64,000 nt of DNA. Origin: Adiantum capillus-veneris (taxonomy: Eukaryota; Streptophyta; Polypodiopsida; Polypodiales; Pteridaceae). Below, one piece after another: positions 1 to 11,912 of this stretch. Location of the stretch: contig CM043950.1 of the NCBI GenBank assembly GCA_014529385.2, forward strand, positions 80,160,343-80,224,342, read 5' to 3'. The notes beneath the pieces are model-generated. The model made no database searches. It had not been told where the DNA came from and was given only the letters and a program-made list of their open reading frames with translations. Position 1 is the first letter of the stretch, and the number at the start of each line of letters is the position of its first letter. Made by a program: the position numbers and the translations under genes.

Positions 1-511
1 CAATCGACACAGCCCAGGAGTGGCTGCTGTCAACACGGGAGTCAATCCTCGAGGTAAGCCGCTGGTAATTATGCCTTTCTCAAGTGCCAAACCAACACGG
101 GATCTACCAACCCTTGGAAGCTCATAAATTCTTTCCTTTTTGTTCCCAATTTTCAAGCTCCTAGTTTGAAGATCTTATTTGCTAAATGCTCTGTGCAGGA
201 TGCTGGCCTCAAGCTGGAACAAATGAGGATCTATAGGCACAGAGCCTCAATCCTCAAAGACTCTCTAGAAGCAAGAAGGCCTAAATACCTGAAGGGATTG
301 CTCGTCGAGAATGGCTCTCTAGATGCTATGTATAATTGGCTACATGAGATGAAGGATGAAGTGCTTGAGCTCGACAAGGGTGACAACTTCACTTATGCGC
401 ATGATTACACCGGAGATTGTGGTTGGTAAATCAAACTTCATGGGAATCTAAGCCCATTTATTATTGGTCGTTCTTTTGAGTGTAGCCACGAGCCTTTTTT
501 GAGTCACCGTT
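1..511. other. Unassigned left flank of element H
   Basis: I recognise nothing here. An 87-codon open frame at 166-429 (+) opens on TTG rather than ATG. It has a mildly charged composition and no motif I know. It lies upstream of the gag-like sequence of element H and could be leader or a diverged gag N-terminus. It does not resemble the gag start of the related element C near 41.9 kb. Confidence 0.3.
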
Positions 512-755
512 TAGAGTTAGACACCAACCGCCCTTGCAATCGCCATCTCCATCTCCAAGTGGAACAAATAGATCATCGTTGCCTTTGCCTTTTTTGTGAT
601 CTTCCCCTTGGCCAGCTCTCGTGATTTTGCATTTGAAGTTAGATGCCGATTGCCCTTGCAGCCGCCATCTCCATCTCCAAGTAGAACAAACAGATCACCG
701 TTGCCTTTGCCTTTTTTGCGCTCTTCCCCTTGGCCACCTCTTGTGATCCTGCATT
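512..755. repeat. Two-copy tandem repeat, period about 122 bp
   Basis: The segment starting near 512 is repeated from about 634 with roughly 85-90 percent identity. Anchors are cccttgcaatcgcc at 531 and cccttgcagccgcc at 653. It is C/T-rich and lies just upstream of the gag homology of element H. Any open frames here are by-products of the repeat composition. Confidence 0.75.
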
Positions 756-1035
756 GAGCGACCTCCATTGGGTTGAGTCCTTTGTTTCTGCGTCGCCATT
801 GCCATCGCCACCTTCTCGTTCTTGTTGCCGGCGTCCTGCGACATCACCATCCAACTTGGTGCCATTGGATATTGTAGAGAGAGGTTCTTTCTCCCTGCCT
901 CTCTCCCCTTCCTATGTGTTGTTAAATTTGTGCGCACAGAAGCCACTGCGTTATGGGGTTAGAGCACAATGGGAACAACACTCCAAGGACCAAAGCGTGG
1001 TCATAAGGGTAAGATTAGAATTCTCGCACCGCATG

Positions 1036-2513
1036 GTTGGAATAATTACTCCTTATGTGACCGGATCTGTTCCAGAAGCACCTACTCCACCTAGATACAT
1101 TACGGAGAATGCGCCAAAACCAGTAGGAGTTTTAAAGCCACAGCTTGTCTTAGGACAAAAACCTTCGTTGCCAGGTGCTAGAATGCAGGTAGACATGAGA
1201 TACATGCCAATGATGGAAGCATCAAATAAACCAACGCCAGTACCATCTACAATGTGGTATAGCAACCAAAGTGAGTACTACCCTTCAGAGCAACAAAATG
1301 TGAGAGAAACACATGGAGTGGTGAGGCCGATACAACCTCCGCCTCCTGGGTTTCATTCGAAAGAAAGAAGGTATGAAATGGACGAAAGGACATTGCGATT
1401 CATTGCAAATAGCGGCTTATCTAGGTCAAAGCTTGCTTATAGCCAAGAGGAAATGCTAAAAAAATCTCCTCAACTAGAGATAGATTGTCACAAAATTCGT
1501 GACAACCACTTGGTCACTTGATCCCCGATTGCCCAAAAAAACCAAACCAAATCAGGAAAATCACGACAAATGTATCAGGGATTGTTCAGCTACCTAGTAG
1601 CTCAGAAAATGAAAATGTCGTACCAGTTCAAGTGGTTACGAGAGCACAAGCTCAAAAGAAAGCTGATGAAAATCCAGAGACAAAGAACATGGAAAGTGAC
1701 ATGAGTCCAAAGACAGATGATGGACCAAAGACAGACACACCTAGTCAAAAAGCCAAGAGCAAATGAAATAGTTGGAAAGCTAAAAAGACTAGGATGAAAG
1801 CACGCAGGGAACGAGAGCAAAAATCCCTAGCTGAGAAGCTTACCGAATCTGAGGAGAAGATAAAACAACATGAGCAAAAGGAGGCATCTTCTCTTACATA
1901 GATAGTTAAACCTCTAGAAGAACCATCCACGGATGAGAAACCAAGAAGTGCTAGTTCAGGAGGATCTGTGTTGGCAGAGAAGGTTAATGAGATATTAGAT
2001 GACCTCTTGAAAGCCCATGATGTGGGGCTCAAAAACAACCAAACCCAAGAACACGGGTGGATGACATATCCCTATGCGAAACTAGAAAAGCAAAGGTTTG
2101 AAATGTGTCATAAAATGATTCAAACAGCCCAAGCTTTACTAGAACCACTAGTTGCAAAACCTGAGGATGTGATCCGTGTCATGCCTACACAAGTAATCGC
2201 ACCAAACCAGGAACTAAAAGAGCCAGATTCTAGTCATGAGCACAGACCAAACCTCAAAGACCCATCATTAGAACCAAGGATAGTACTGAATACCATGGAT
2301 AACTCTTCCAAGGGATTTCACCAAGCTATACCTGCGGATTGTAAAGAGATAGATGGTCTTGACGAATTTTGGAAACAAGTCAGAGAGGCCAATGAAGCCG
2401 ATGACCTAAGAAGACGAGTAGACAAGACTGGTGATGAACGAGGAGTGTTTCTACCACCAATAGAGGAATTTGAGACTGGATCTCAAATGAATCTAGACGT
2501 GCGATCGTATTGA
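1036..2513 (+). pseudogene. Ty3/gypsy gag remnant (element H)
   Basis: This is a broken gag region homologous to the gag of element C on the other strand (39.7-41.9 kb). A Pro/Met/Gln-rich stretch leads to a degenerate zinc-knuckle region near 1490-1530. The frame shifts there at about 1518, so the knuckle's final DCP is read in another phase. The continuing frame holds the shared motif VTRAQA at about 1636, a Lys/Glu-rich coiled segment, and a helical block (VNEILDDL, then YPYAKLE) matching C's VDKFFEPINAAL and YPYPDME. Stop codons at 1764-1766, about 1899 and 2511-2513 lie in that same frame. It is a relic that could not make a capsid protein. Confidence 0.75.
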
Positions 2514-2537
2514 GGCGACAAACGATCTGTACAATCT

Positions 2538-3470
2538 ATGGATAGTCAACCCCATTCGCTAAGAACACTACCGTCCTACATGGGAGAGTACGCGATTAAG
2601 TCAGATGTGGTTGCAATCCCATCACAGAGACTGTCTCCCAACAAAGCCATCGATTCAAAGGGGCTAGTAGATATTCTATCTACCCCAGTTACCTGTACAA
2701 TAATGTTAGCCGAGTTGCTCAGAATAAGACCAAACATGTGGGCTAATGTGGGTAAATGTCTAGAGAAATTTGGTGTAAAAACCCCAATGACTCGAATCGA
2801 GAAGAGCATCAAAGAGCTTGAAATGCCTCAACTAAATACTAGGCCAGTGCCATTAAACAAGGTAGGCGAGTACTACAAGGGAGAAAAGGGAAACACCACC
2901 CTTCCTGTGGAATTCAATAATGTAAAAACCAAGGCAATCCTTGACACTGGAGCTGGTGTGGCCATTGCAACCAAAGAGGTTTGGAAAAAATGGGGAAAAC
3001 CTGCCTTGATATCCACACGAATGACCCTGCAGCTTGCAGACGGACACAAAGAAAATCCCCTGGGACTGCTAGAAAAAGTACTTGTTACTTCTTGTGGCAT
3101 TGAATATGAACACACTTTTGTTGTTGTTGACTTTGGCAAGAAGAAAAACTATGACATCATTCTGGGAAGACCATTCATGCGACAATGGAAAATGGTCCAA
3201 GATTGGGGTTATGATCATATATACCTGAGACATATGGAAATCATAACAAAGATAAACTTGAGGGACCATAGCTATAGGGATGTGACGAGAACACCGGTAG
3301 AGGAGTTTAATTCCGCCACAGTAGCAGGATCAGAACTTCCAGCTTGGTTAGGTAAGCCTAAAGAACTGTGGATGTGTGGAGCTTCACAATGTGGTAGCTT
3401 GAAAAGTGTCAACATGCAACTGACAAGTCATACAAGTCAGAGTCGAGTAGCTAAGCCACAAAATGAGTGA
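2538..3470 (+). pseudogene. Retrotransposon aspartic protease region (element H)
   Basis: A 310-codon open frame continues the gag frame after the stop at 2511-2513. It carries a retroviral-type aspartic protease domain: ILDTGAG near residue 136 (catalytic Asp), followed by a beta-rich stretch and IILGRPF near residue 207, the usual ILG flap-end motif. The last shared block, LWMCGA, matches IWMCGA in element C. Nothing like reverse transcriptase or integrase follows, so the pol region has been lost. The protease domain itself looks intact, but the precursor is broken upstream. The ATG at 2538 is only the first Met after the stop and need not be a true start. Confidence 0.75.
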
Positions 3471-4421
3471 GGCGTTAGTCCCAAAGCTTCAAGTAATATT
3501 CTCTGTGTTCTAAGAGTCTTAGTTATTCTAGGTACTGCTCAAGCTGGAAGAGTTGAGCATATTTACGTTGTGTCGCTCATGCTGGTATAGGTGAGCAAAA
3601 GAGTCGAAGTCTAAGTACTTAATTTTGGTGAAGTGAAGGAGAAGGTCCAAAAGACACTCACGTACTGAGCACAGTGCGATACGAGTGGAGAAACTTATAC
3701 ATCGAAAACCCTTCTTGGAAAGGTGGAAGCTATTGAGACATCTTTTGATGTCACATGCGCTACATTTATTCCTCGAAACACCCATCATCTCCTTCTTTCA
3801 CATTGCATGCTTTTGTTGACAAATTTCTCATATGCATATAGAGTGTCCCATAATTGGCACTTGCATCAGGCACTCTTTTACGTGTTTCACCCAAGCACTC
3901 ACCTTTCATGAACATGTACTTCACGTTCAACTTCTCAACTCCAATAAGAGCGTATACCAAAGGCATTTTTTTCCCACTGGGTTTTTTTCCTTTGGTCATC
4001 CAGGTTTTAGACCCTAATCTAAGGACACCTATCACCATCCTCCTGTACATATTCCTTCTACATCAACAATAAGGAAATGCTACTCAAATCAATTGACAAA
4101 TGAATTGGAGCACCAATTTCAGATCATAGCATACTTCTCCTCCATGGCGAGTTGAAGAATGGCCTACAATGACAAAGCTGCAGACAACACTAACAACATG
4201 ATTGCACAGGAACAAAGAAGTCCCCAATGAAGAAGAGCAGACATCAAAGTAATCAGAGGATCTCAAAAGATGAATGGTTACGATGATAGACGTCCGCTCT
4301 AATGGATCATAGTTCTTGTTGTGGTTCGACAAAGTTACAAGCAGTGCAACAGATGAAGCCAAAACGACAACAAAGACCACATCGCCATCGACAATCAGGT
4401 CATGTCGGGGACGACATGAAC
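3471..4421. other. Non-coding remnant between H protease and its 3' LTR
   Basis: This interval of about 950 bp replaces the several kilobases of RT, RNase H and integrase expected between protease and LTR. No open frame resembles those domains on either strand. I infer an internal deletion or a naturally non-autonomous derivative. Confidence 0.5.
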
Positions 4422-4435
4422 GCGGAAGGGGGGAA
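4422..4435 (+). promoter_or_regulatory. Polypurine tract of element H
   Basis: A run of 14 purine-dominated bases (gcggaaggggggaa) directly precedes a TG-start sequence. This is the expected plus-strand primer site just inside a 3' LTR and fixes H as a + strand element. Confidence 0.65.
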
Positions 4436-4983
4436 TGTTGACCGCTGGGTCAAAAACACAATATAACTCAAGTTTCGTACCAAAGTCTTATCTTTTGCGA
4501 GCTATGAAATGCTGCGGATTATGGCTATAAACATCATTTGTAATGAGTAGTTATTCTAGTTTCAGAAGCCGGGGTGCAATGGCACTTCCAGATTGTAAAT
4601 ACAAAGCCATTTGACTCTTTCAACCCCATTGTTGGTTAAACCTAAGGTAGCCTTAGTATATAAGGTACCTAGGTCATTTTGTAAAAAAGGACTTTTTTCA
4701 TAATCAAAACTTTAGCACTGCCGTCTACTATGTGTGAGAGAGAAAGAGAGTGAGCGTGAGCTTTATCCTCTCGCTACGCCCAGCTCGCTCAACACATTGG
4801 AGATTCGACTGCACCATTGCTGTAGGCTCGAGCAGAGCTATGCGACAACGCCAAGCATTCCACGCGAGACGAAGCGCACACGCCGACGCATCTACGAGCT
4901 ATTTGTGGCCGTAAGTGTATCAAACGATGTCTGTTTTCTGTGTGCTAGTAGTCTATAGAATCGTGGCAGCGTACGCTACGCAT
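4436..4983 (+). repeat. Probable 3' LTR of element H (right end uncertain)
   Basis: The sequence opens with TGTTGACC immediately after the polypurine tract. A TATA-like box (tatataagg) lies near 4657-4666. The right edge cannot be fixed because the 5' LTR is outside the window; the gcgtacgctacgca at 4969-4982 is one candidate end. A 74-codon open frame inside (4734-4958) is judged chance. Confidence 0.5.
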
Positions 4984-5423
4984 AGGTACTCATAAATTTC
5001 AGTTTTGGACACTTTTAAAATTCAGCTCTGTCATCCTACGCTTTTTCCGCGGATGGGTTTAGAGTGAGGGTTTTGGGTATAGAAGCTTAGGGACAGGTGT
5101 ATCCTAGTGAGGGGATGGTGTTCCTTAAGTTTCGTAGGAATCTGGCATGATTAGGTGAGTTACCTTCCGTATGTGTGTATGTGGCTAGGTGGTGTGGTTG
5201 AGAGCAGTGAGGTTCTTGATTGTGGTATAGTTGGCCTTCCAGAGTGTTGTATGTGTAGGATGACAAGCTAAAGGGATTTCCTCCGTGTGCCTATCGTGTC
5301 ATCTGTGTCCTCGATTGAAATTATGTTGATCTAGGTAGTGTTTGCATGCACTTCATGGGTGTGTGAGTCTCTCCCCGTCCAACAACATGTAGTGCTTTTT
5401 CATATCTTCGTCTTCTTTCTTTG
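4984..5423. other. Unassigned spacer
   Basis: No open frame or repeat that I can interpret. It lies between the H LTR and the coiled-coil pseudogene and may be the true right part of the LTR or flanking DNA. Confidence 0.3.
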
Positions 5424-6231
5424 TCAAAAAATTTGCAAGAATTGCATGGTGAGTCTGTTTTTAAGTTCACTCGCTGAATTTCCAAAAAATATGGATGTAA
5501 TCTTGCTTATCATTGGCCCAAATATCTTCGTTTGAAAAGTGAAGAAACTTGTATAGAATGCTTCCTCAAATGCCAACATATTGCTAGAGAGCAAAAACAT
5601 GCATCGGGTATAGAAATCATAAAGGACTTTTTTTGAAGGCTCGCCACTTAAGTCATAACAGAGACCTTTATTGCCTTCGAGGAAAGACATCCATGGTGCT
5701 CCGGCTTGCTTAGGCTCATGAAAAACTTGAATGCAAGTGAGCATCATTTTTCAAACCTTATACATCATGGCATAAGAGGTTAGGTAGCCTCTTCAAGAAA
5801 GTCATGGCATTCATTATGGTTTTCACCATGTATTCTTTTGTTGTCGATCCCTGCTCTAGAGCTGGTAGATGTGGGTAATTCAGCCATGTCAGCCTCTTCT
5901 TTTTTAGTGATTCATATGCCTGCCAAGTCCTTACCCTTGGTAAACGATAGAATGATGGGTCTTTCTGGAAGGCTGCAGGTGCTCTTGTGAACAAAATTAG
6001 ATATCTTGAATTCTTGTTCAACCAGTTCTTTCTCCAGGTGAGGTGGATATCCTCTAAGCCTTTTGCCTGCATATTTTGTGTAGTCTTTCTTTTACCTGTA
6101 GTAATTCCACTTTGATCAAGGGGTATGGCAGTGATTGTTGATGCCATTAAGCATTGATTTGGTTGGGAGTAAGTTAAGTTGCATTGACTAAGTGGAGAAC
6201 TCTCAACTCCCAATCCATCGCTGCTTTCCAT
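5424..6231 (-). pseudogene. C-terminal part of a decayed gene of unknown function
   Basis: Two adjoining minus-strand frames (6231-5758 and 5747-5424) sit in different phases, separated by a stop and a frame change near 5750. The first ends in a basic, Leu/Pro/Trp-containing segment. The second is rich in Phe, Ser and Lys. I recognise no domain. They follow the coiled-coil frames upstream on the same strand with the same sort of damage, so I take them as the tail of one gene. They could instead be an unrelated fragment. Confidence 0.4.
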
Positions 6232-6355
6232 TCAGCATCCGTCTCCTTGGAAATCTGCTCTTTTAGTTCATCTTCCTCAATTTTAGAAAGTTGAACCATG
6301 GGCACTTGCTCAGCTTCAGTGATTGGTACTTGAAAGTGTGACCCCGACTCTCCTG

Positions 6356-8792
6356 CTAGCCCTTCTCACGGATGTGTTTCCATCTCAGCAAATGAGACTG
6401 AGGGTGTGTTGACAGTTGGTTGTTCAAATGTTCCTGCTTCTTCCTGATGTTCTGGTTGTCCTCTCTCAGCAACTTATTGACTCTCTTTAATTTGTCTATC
6501 TCTTTGAGCATTTGCTCTTCTCTTTGGACCCGCATCAGTGCAAGGTCTTGTCTTTGTGATTGTTCTAGCTTCACCTCTAGCTCGAGATTCCTTGTTTCTC
6601 TTTTCCAAAGTCTTATAGACTTCATTTGTACATTTGATTGAAGCGACCACAAGATTTTCTCTTATTTGTCTCCAAAATGTTGCCTGATCATTAATCCTTT
6701 GCTCAGAGTACTGTAGAGAAGCATTTGCTACATAAAGCTACACTTGGATCTTTTGTACTGATAGAGTAGTGGTTAGAAGTTCATTGTTACTTTTCTTAGT
6801 TGTTGATATTTTCTTTTTCAGGTATTGGATAACTTAGTTAGAAGATCTCCTAGCTCTTCCATTTCTTTTTGTTGCTTCTCTTTTGCAACCTGGTGTTGTT
6901 CTGCTTCATCTTTTAGCTCTTTGATCTGTCTTTGGAGATCTAAAACGATGTTCATCCTGTCATCTAACTCTCCTTGTAGAGAATAAATGACTATCTCAAG
7001 TTCCTCCTAGCCTTAACACTACGGCTACGTGTTGTTGTTCGCATTTTTTTTGTCATCAGCTGCATCTACTTGGCATATTCATTGACTTGCATAATGACTT
7101 CGTCATTTGTTTCCCAATATTCAGGCTCTACCTGAAGTTGTCTAGAGGTTTCGTCCATTTTCTCTTGTGGCTCTTTGGGTGGTGTTGTGGTTTCTGCTTG
7201 TGGTTGTGGCGGGGGGTCTACTTCTCCTCCTTGAGGCACTACGGTTGCCTCGATTGATTCTGCTGCTTGAGGCTTCGTGGATGCCTCGGCTGTTTCTGGT
7301 TGGGTTGTTGTAGAAGGTCCTCCCTCAGTTTGTTCCATTTCTTTTGGCTATTCAAAACTTGTTGTTGCTCGTTGCTCAGGCTCTTTTTCCTTGGCTTCCT
7401 CACCCTCATTGGGTTTAGCTATTGGTGAAGGGCTCAGGCTTGGCATTGGGTGTTCTTCTTTCTCCGTAGTGGGTGAAGTGGGTTTTGGAGACACATCCCC
7501 CTGGTCATGATGTGACTCACCTTGTTCAATAGCCTCTGCTTATCTTTGGTGTTTGTCCGCTTCTTCCTTTGCTTTCCTTTCAGCTTCTTGAGCTTCTTTC
7601 AACTTTAAGGCTTCTGCCTCTGCATACATGTGCTCAAGAAATTCATGGGGATCCTCTGTTCCTTTCCTTGCAGGCTTATTGGTTTTGGTTCCCCTTATCT
7701 CTCTTGGAACCCATATTTCCGCATCCTCACCTACACTTGCTTCTTTTAGAAGTCTACTTTTCTCTTTCAAACCTCGCCTTCTTTTGTTGAGGTTTCTCTT
7801 GGTGTGCTACTACTGCTTTCTTTATCATTTCTTCAATTCTTGCACGTCTTTCCTCATTGTTCGCGCTCTCACTGCTATGAGCTTCATGGGAGCTTTCTAG
7901 AGATTCTTCATCTGACTTATACACTCTCTTTGTTGAAAGTGTGGTTCTTGGAGAAGGTTGAGCCGACACAATCCAGGTGTTTTGCTCTGGTGCTGGTGGC
8001 AAATTATCGGCCATTCGAATAGCATGATATGCTATTCTTGTTAGTACTTCAGGAGCACCCAGATATGTGATTTTCCTTCTTTCTTCGTGCCTTTTAGTGT
8101 TGTCAGCACATACTACGCATGATCAATTGCCTGCCTGGTTGTCGACTTCTACACTTGGGTGAAGGTAGTCGCAACCGCATTGTTGGGGGTGGTGTATCGT
8201 GGTGGTCTTTTTTATAAGAAGTGGAAGTGTTGATGGTATAGGCGAGCTGGTTCTTGCACTTGCCTTTGGATGAGATTGAAAAAGGTTGCAGCAGCAATAT
8301 CTTTGGTGAATGTTCCTGCTGTCTTTCTATCTCTGGCGTGCATCATCATACCTTTTGTGTGCAGCTTCAATGCCTCATCCACTATCTTCTTTGTGATTAC
8401 TACTTCTACCTTCTAACCTTGTTGATCAGTGATTTGGGCTGACCCATCCTTTTGATCGTTGATAGTAGTTCATATGCCTTCTGGAAATCCACACCACATG
8501 GTTCCTGGTCGTAGAAGTCCCTTAGGCCTAGCCTTTCGTTGGCTTCTTTGGTGTCTTGCTTGACAGCCACATTATATATCTCCTTTGCTAGCTTTTGCAG
8601 TTCCACTTGGTATCCTTCTTCACTCTTGAACCTGTCACTGAAAACCGTGGTGTCATTTTCTTCAAGTTTCTCCTTATATAAGTAAGTTGCCTTGGTCGTC
8701 TTTACTGAACTTAGATCTAACTGGTAGAGTGGAAACTCTAGCAACTTTTCTTTCTAGGACACCCTTTTCTTTTCCTTCTCGGCAGCCTGCAT
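6356..8792 (-). pseudogene. Decayed coiled-coil protein gene, unknown function
   Basis: One protein can be followed on the minus strand through several frames. It starts at an ATG at 8790-8792 and meets an in-frame stop about 13 codons in, then runs through 8744-8406. It continues through a basic stretch to the segment at 8014-7754 (MADNLPPAP), shifts frame near 7760, and runs 7770-7066 with in-frame stops near 7540 and 7347. That stretch is Glu/Ala/Lys-rich with Pro/Thr/Gln-rich linkers. From about 7000 to 6356 it is a strongly heptad-like Leu/Glu/Lys coiled coil (for example LKELKDEAEQ-type and KEIDKLKRVN). I recognise no family. It might be a host gene relic or an accessory ORF of a retroelement. 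At least three stops and two frameshifts make it non-functional. Confidence 0.5.
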
Positions 8793-10886
8793 TGCTCTTG
8801 CTAAGGGAATACAATGCCAAAGTTAGAAAACTCTACAACTTTTGCTCTGAAATTCCCTAAGTCTAAATTGTTGACAAATGATGTCCATTTTGCTTCACAT
8901 AAATGCTGGAGCATACATAGATGCATATAACCATGTAGAGATCAAAATCATACAATTCAGGCAAAAATTGCAACAAAAGTAAATAATCACGATTATTTAC
9001 AACTGGGGATTTTTTCCAACTTTTTGCATTTTTGACATCATAGGCTTGAAACATATGGCATTTAGGTTCTCTGAATGAAGTGTGGGCTCATTTGAGTGCA
9101 CTGGGTGGAAATGGTGCCAGATTTAGGCTTTTAGTCTTTGAAACAATAGATATAAAGAGATTTTGAGATCCAAATTTGCTTAAACTTGGTCAGTGGACTT
9201 GAGACATTATGTTCTTTGGTCCCATAAGGTCAAAGTTGCAGATTTCACCCATTTTGACAAGAAAATAAATAATTGCGATTATTAACTTTTTCATTAAAAT
9301 GTACTTTTTTTGTTGCAACTTGGTTCTAGGCATGATGTAGACTCTGTGTATGAAATATGAGGTGATTTGGATCAAAAAATATGACAAATAACTCAAAAAT
9401 TGGATTGGAAAGACTTTGGCGCGTTTTTTTGACAATTTCCAAGTTTTTCTTGATCATTTTGGTTCATACTTGAAATGTGGCATGTAATAGATGTGTACAA
9501 GTGAAGGGTGAAGTGAAGGGATCATTTTCAAGCCAAACAAGCACAAAAGTAAATAATCACGATTATCTGCAACAGTCGATTTTTTTGCAAGACTTGAGAA
9601 TTTGATAACCTAGACATATTCAATACATCTAAAACAAGTCCTAAAATGAATTTGGTAAAGTTTTATCGTGTTGACATCACTTCATGCTCTTGTTGACTCT
9701 GAAATCACCGATATTTGTGACTAGGTGGCATGTGTAGTTGGTTAGTCACTTTTGAAGCTATGGACTTGTCCGCTACATAGTCCTGATGCTACCCATCTAG
9801 TTTTGGCCCATTTGGAGTCAGTTGGACTTCATATGTCAAATTTAGCGCTTTGTAGACTTTGAGTTGTTTTCTGCTTTTCGAGAGCCTGCCTTGACTGTTT
9901 TCATGAAACCATCCATGTACATTGTGTATAGACCCAATTTATAAGCTGTCCTTGGAGTCAAAATCCAATTATGGCATTTGGTAAAAACCTAGATTTTCTA
10001 ATTGGGACCCCCCTCGACCCCTGCCAAATGGTCATCTGGTGATATAGAAGTATTCTATTATATAGGGGCATACTACAGTTCAAGCCTCGTCCAATTTGGT
10101 TGAGATGACAGGCCGCTATGGTCAATTTTGAATCTAGACTTTCTACTCGGCCATATAGAATTGATCATTGATAAGCTTAGAACTTACCCCTCATGTCTTG
10201 TGTGAGACCACGCTATAAACTGTGGACTCCAAAAATCGTGCATGAAGAAGGTCGAGAGCTCTCTCCTCCAAGAGTGACTAGTGGAAATGAGGTGATTTTG
10301 GGTTATCTTAGATATCTATACTCGGGCTTCCCAAACCATTTTTCCCCAAATTCCCCTATTTGTCCTACTAGGCCGTGAAATCTATGTTAGACTCAAAAAT
10401 TTCTTCAATCGGATTTCGTTAGCTCATTTTGCAAGAATTTGCGAAAGTAGGTCTTGTCAGCCTAATTTAGGCTTCCCACTTCCATCTGTCGATCCGATTG
10501 AAATTTTTTGTGTATGTCCGCCTTTTCATTTTGATCATCATCGTATCTTCAGTTTCTTCATCTGAGCTTATTTGCTATTTATTATTAATTTTTGACATGT
10601 TTATTGAAAAATCAATGAAAATAATAAAATGCACTAAAAAAGAAAAGTGAAAATCAATAATTAAGAAAGTCCATACATCGCTTTATTGTTTTTTGGTGGA
10701 TTTCTCCATTTTTAAGTCCCAATATCAAGAAAATTTGATAAAAATAACAAAAAAATATCATTTTTTAATGATTTTCCGATAGTATATACACTATTTACAG
10801 TCATCGAGGAGACGCTATCAATTAAATTTTCCATGTTGATGATTTGTAAGGGCATTATTAGGTAATTTTTCAAAAAGTCACACATT
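8793..10886. other. AT-rich non-coding block, possible 3' LTR of element C
   Basis: About 2.1 kb without a credible gene. It lies immediately downstream (minus strand) of the tail ORF of element C, where a 3' LTR would be expected. A purine-rich run (gaagagggaggaaaaag, read on the minus strand) near 10890-10907 could be its polypurine tract. I could not match this block to the putative LTR at 44.3-45.1 kb, so the LTR assignment is weak. Confidence 0.3.
8974..9575. repeat. Palindrome repeated three times at about 285-bp intervals
   Basis: The near-palindrome aataatcacgattatt, or the variant aataattgcgattatt, occurs near 8980, 9265 and 9550. The spacings are about 284 and 286 bp. Flanking sequence shows only weak resemblance, so this is either an old, diverged tandem repeat or a motif preserved while its surroundings drifted. 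Confidence 0.5.
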
Positions 10887-10930
10887 AACATTAAACTTTT
10901 TCCTCCCTCTTCAAACATTGCCCTTCAAAC

Positions 10931-11200
10931 TTAGTTCCCTCCCACCCCTCCTAGATAGCGTACTCCGGGAGGACTATGTGCATGGGTTGAACAATCATGT
11001 CTATGCATAGCCTTGGTTGGCTCTACCATGCTTTGAAGATCAATGCAATTCATAGCATTATGTTGTGCAAGCGTTGGGTATTGAGTAATTAACTCAAGGG
11101 TTTCTAAGGTCGAGGTTTCCTGTTGCTGTTTCCCAAAGAGAAAATATTGTAGCTTGTGTGCTCTTTGCTTTATTGTACCGTCAAGATGATTTGGCATGCT
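10931..11200 (-). pseudogene. Element C post-integrase ORF, distal part
   Basis: The minus-strand frame is open from the edge of element B's left LTR to a stop at 10931-10933. It is the continuation of the frame that ends at 33214 on the other side of element B: the phase matches exactly when one copy of the atgct duplication is removed. The protein is hydrophilic, with a Gln/Glu/Thr-rich middle and ends in GVRYLGGVGGN. I recognise no domain in this part. The open frame seems to start further right only because it runs by chance into the inserted LTR. Confidence 0.6.
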
Positions 11201-11744
11201 ACCGTGCAGCTCCGCTTCCATGATGGGAAAAAGAGTAGATAAATCCAAGCTAACCTTCTTTGAAGCCTACACATTTACTAAGCAGCGATCACGGCTTGTT
11301 AACAAGCCAAGTTTAATGATTAATGTATGCCATATGCGGCTTAACTTAGGGCCAACAAATTCCTCAATGATGCCAAAAATGAGTATTCTTGAAGTGAACA
11401 AAGATGGTAGTTTATGATTTAGAACTACAGTGCTATAAGTGCTCTACCGGCGTGTCTTTGTGGCTTGTCGATTGGAGCTATGGAGAAAACGTTATGGCAG
11501 TTTGAAGTTTAAGTCGATTGTAGATCCATACCGGATTGGGCAACTGCAGCTAAGGTGATAGAAATGAAATGAATGCATGGGTCTGAAGTGGAGCGTGTCA
11601 ATCTTTTCATATCAGTGATCGGAGTCACGGTTGCCAAGATATTGGCCGTTAAAGATTCACTAGGGGTCAGCTCCGTATTGGTCTGGTTCGCTCCATTTGG
11701 GAATTTTTGAGCTTCATCTAGGTTTCGATATGCGGGAGCAGTAA

Positions 11745-11912
11745 GTGCTTGAGGAGTATCATGTTCGGAATGTCGTCTCTTGGAATGCAATGATTGCGGG
11801 GTAAACCCAACAGAGGCAGGGCCAGGAAGCTGGCTATTTTGAACAAATGCAAAGACAGGGTCTCTCTCAAAATGCAATCACCTATACTAGCATCTTGAAG
11901 GCTGTGTCATGG
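11745..11912 (+). pseudogene. PPR repeat fragment (PLS class) inside LTR of B
   Basis: On the + strand, one pentatricopeptide unit and part of the next can be read. RNVVSWNAMIAG at about 11763-11798 is the typical end of an L/S repeat and start of the next. EQMQRQGLSQNAITYTSILKA at 11841-11900 is the classic second half of a P/L repeat. A stop after NAMIAG and a frame disturbance separate the halves. PPR proteins bind organellar RNA for editing or processing, but this scrap has no such role. It lies in the LTR segment unique to the left copy, so it was captured by, or inserted into, one LTR. Confidence 0.65.

Noticed and set aside
3766-4050. 94-codon minus-strand frame in the H remnant
   Set aside because: No motif, antisense to the element and without similarity to integrase or RNase H.
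4734-4958. 74-codon ORF after the H polypurine tract
   Set aside because: Lies in LTR leader sequence, with composition typical of untranslated C/G-rich leader.
10193-10378. 61-codon frame in the AT-rich block
   Set aside because: Too short, no homology; chance.
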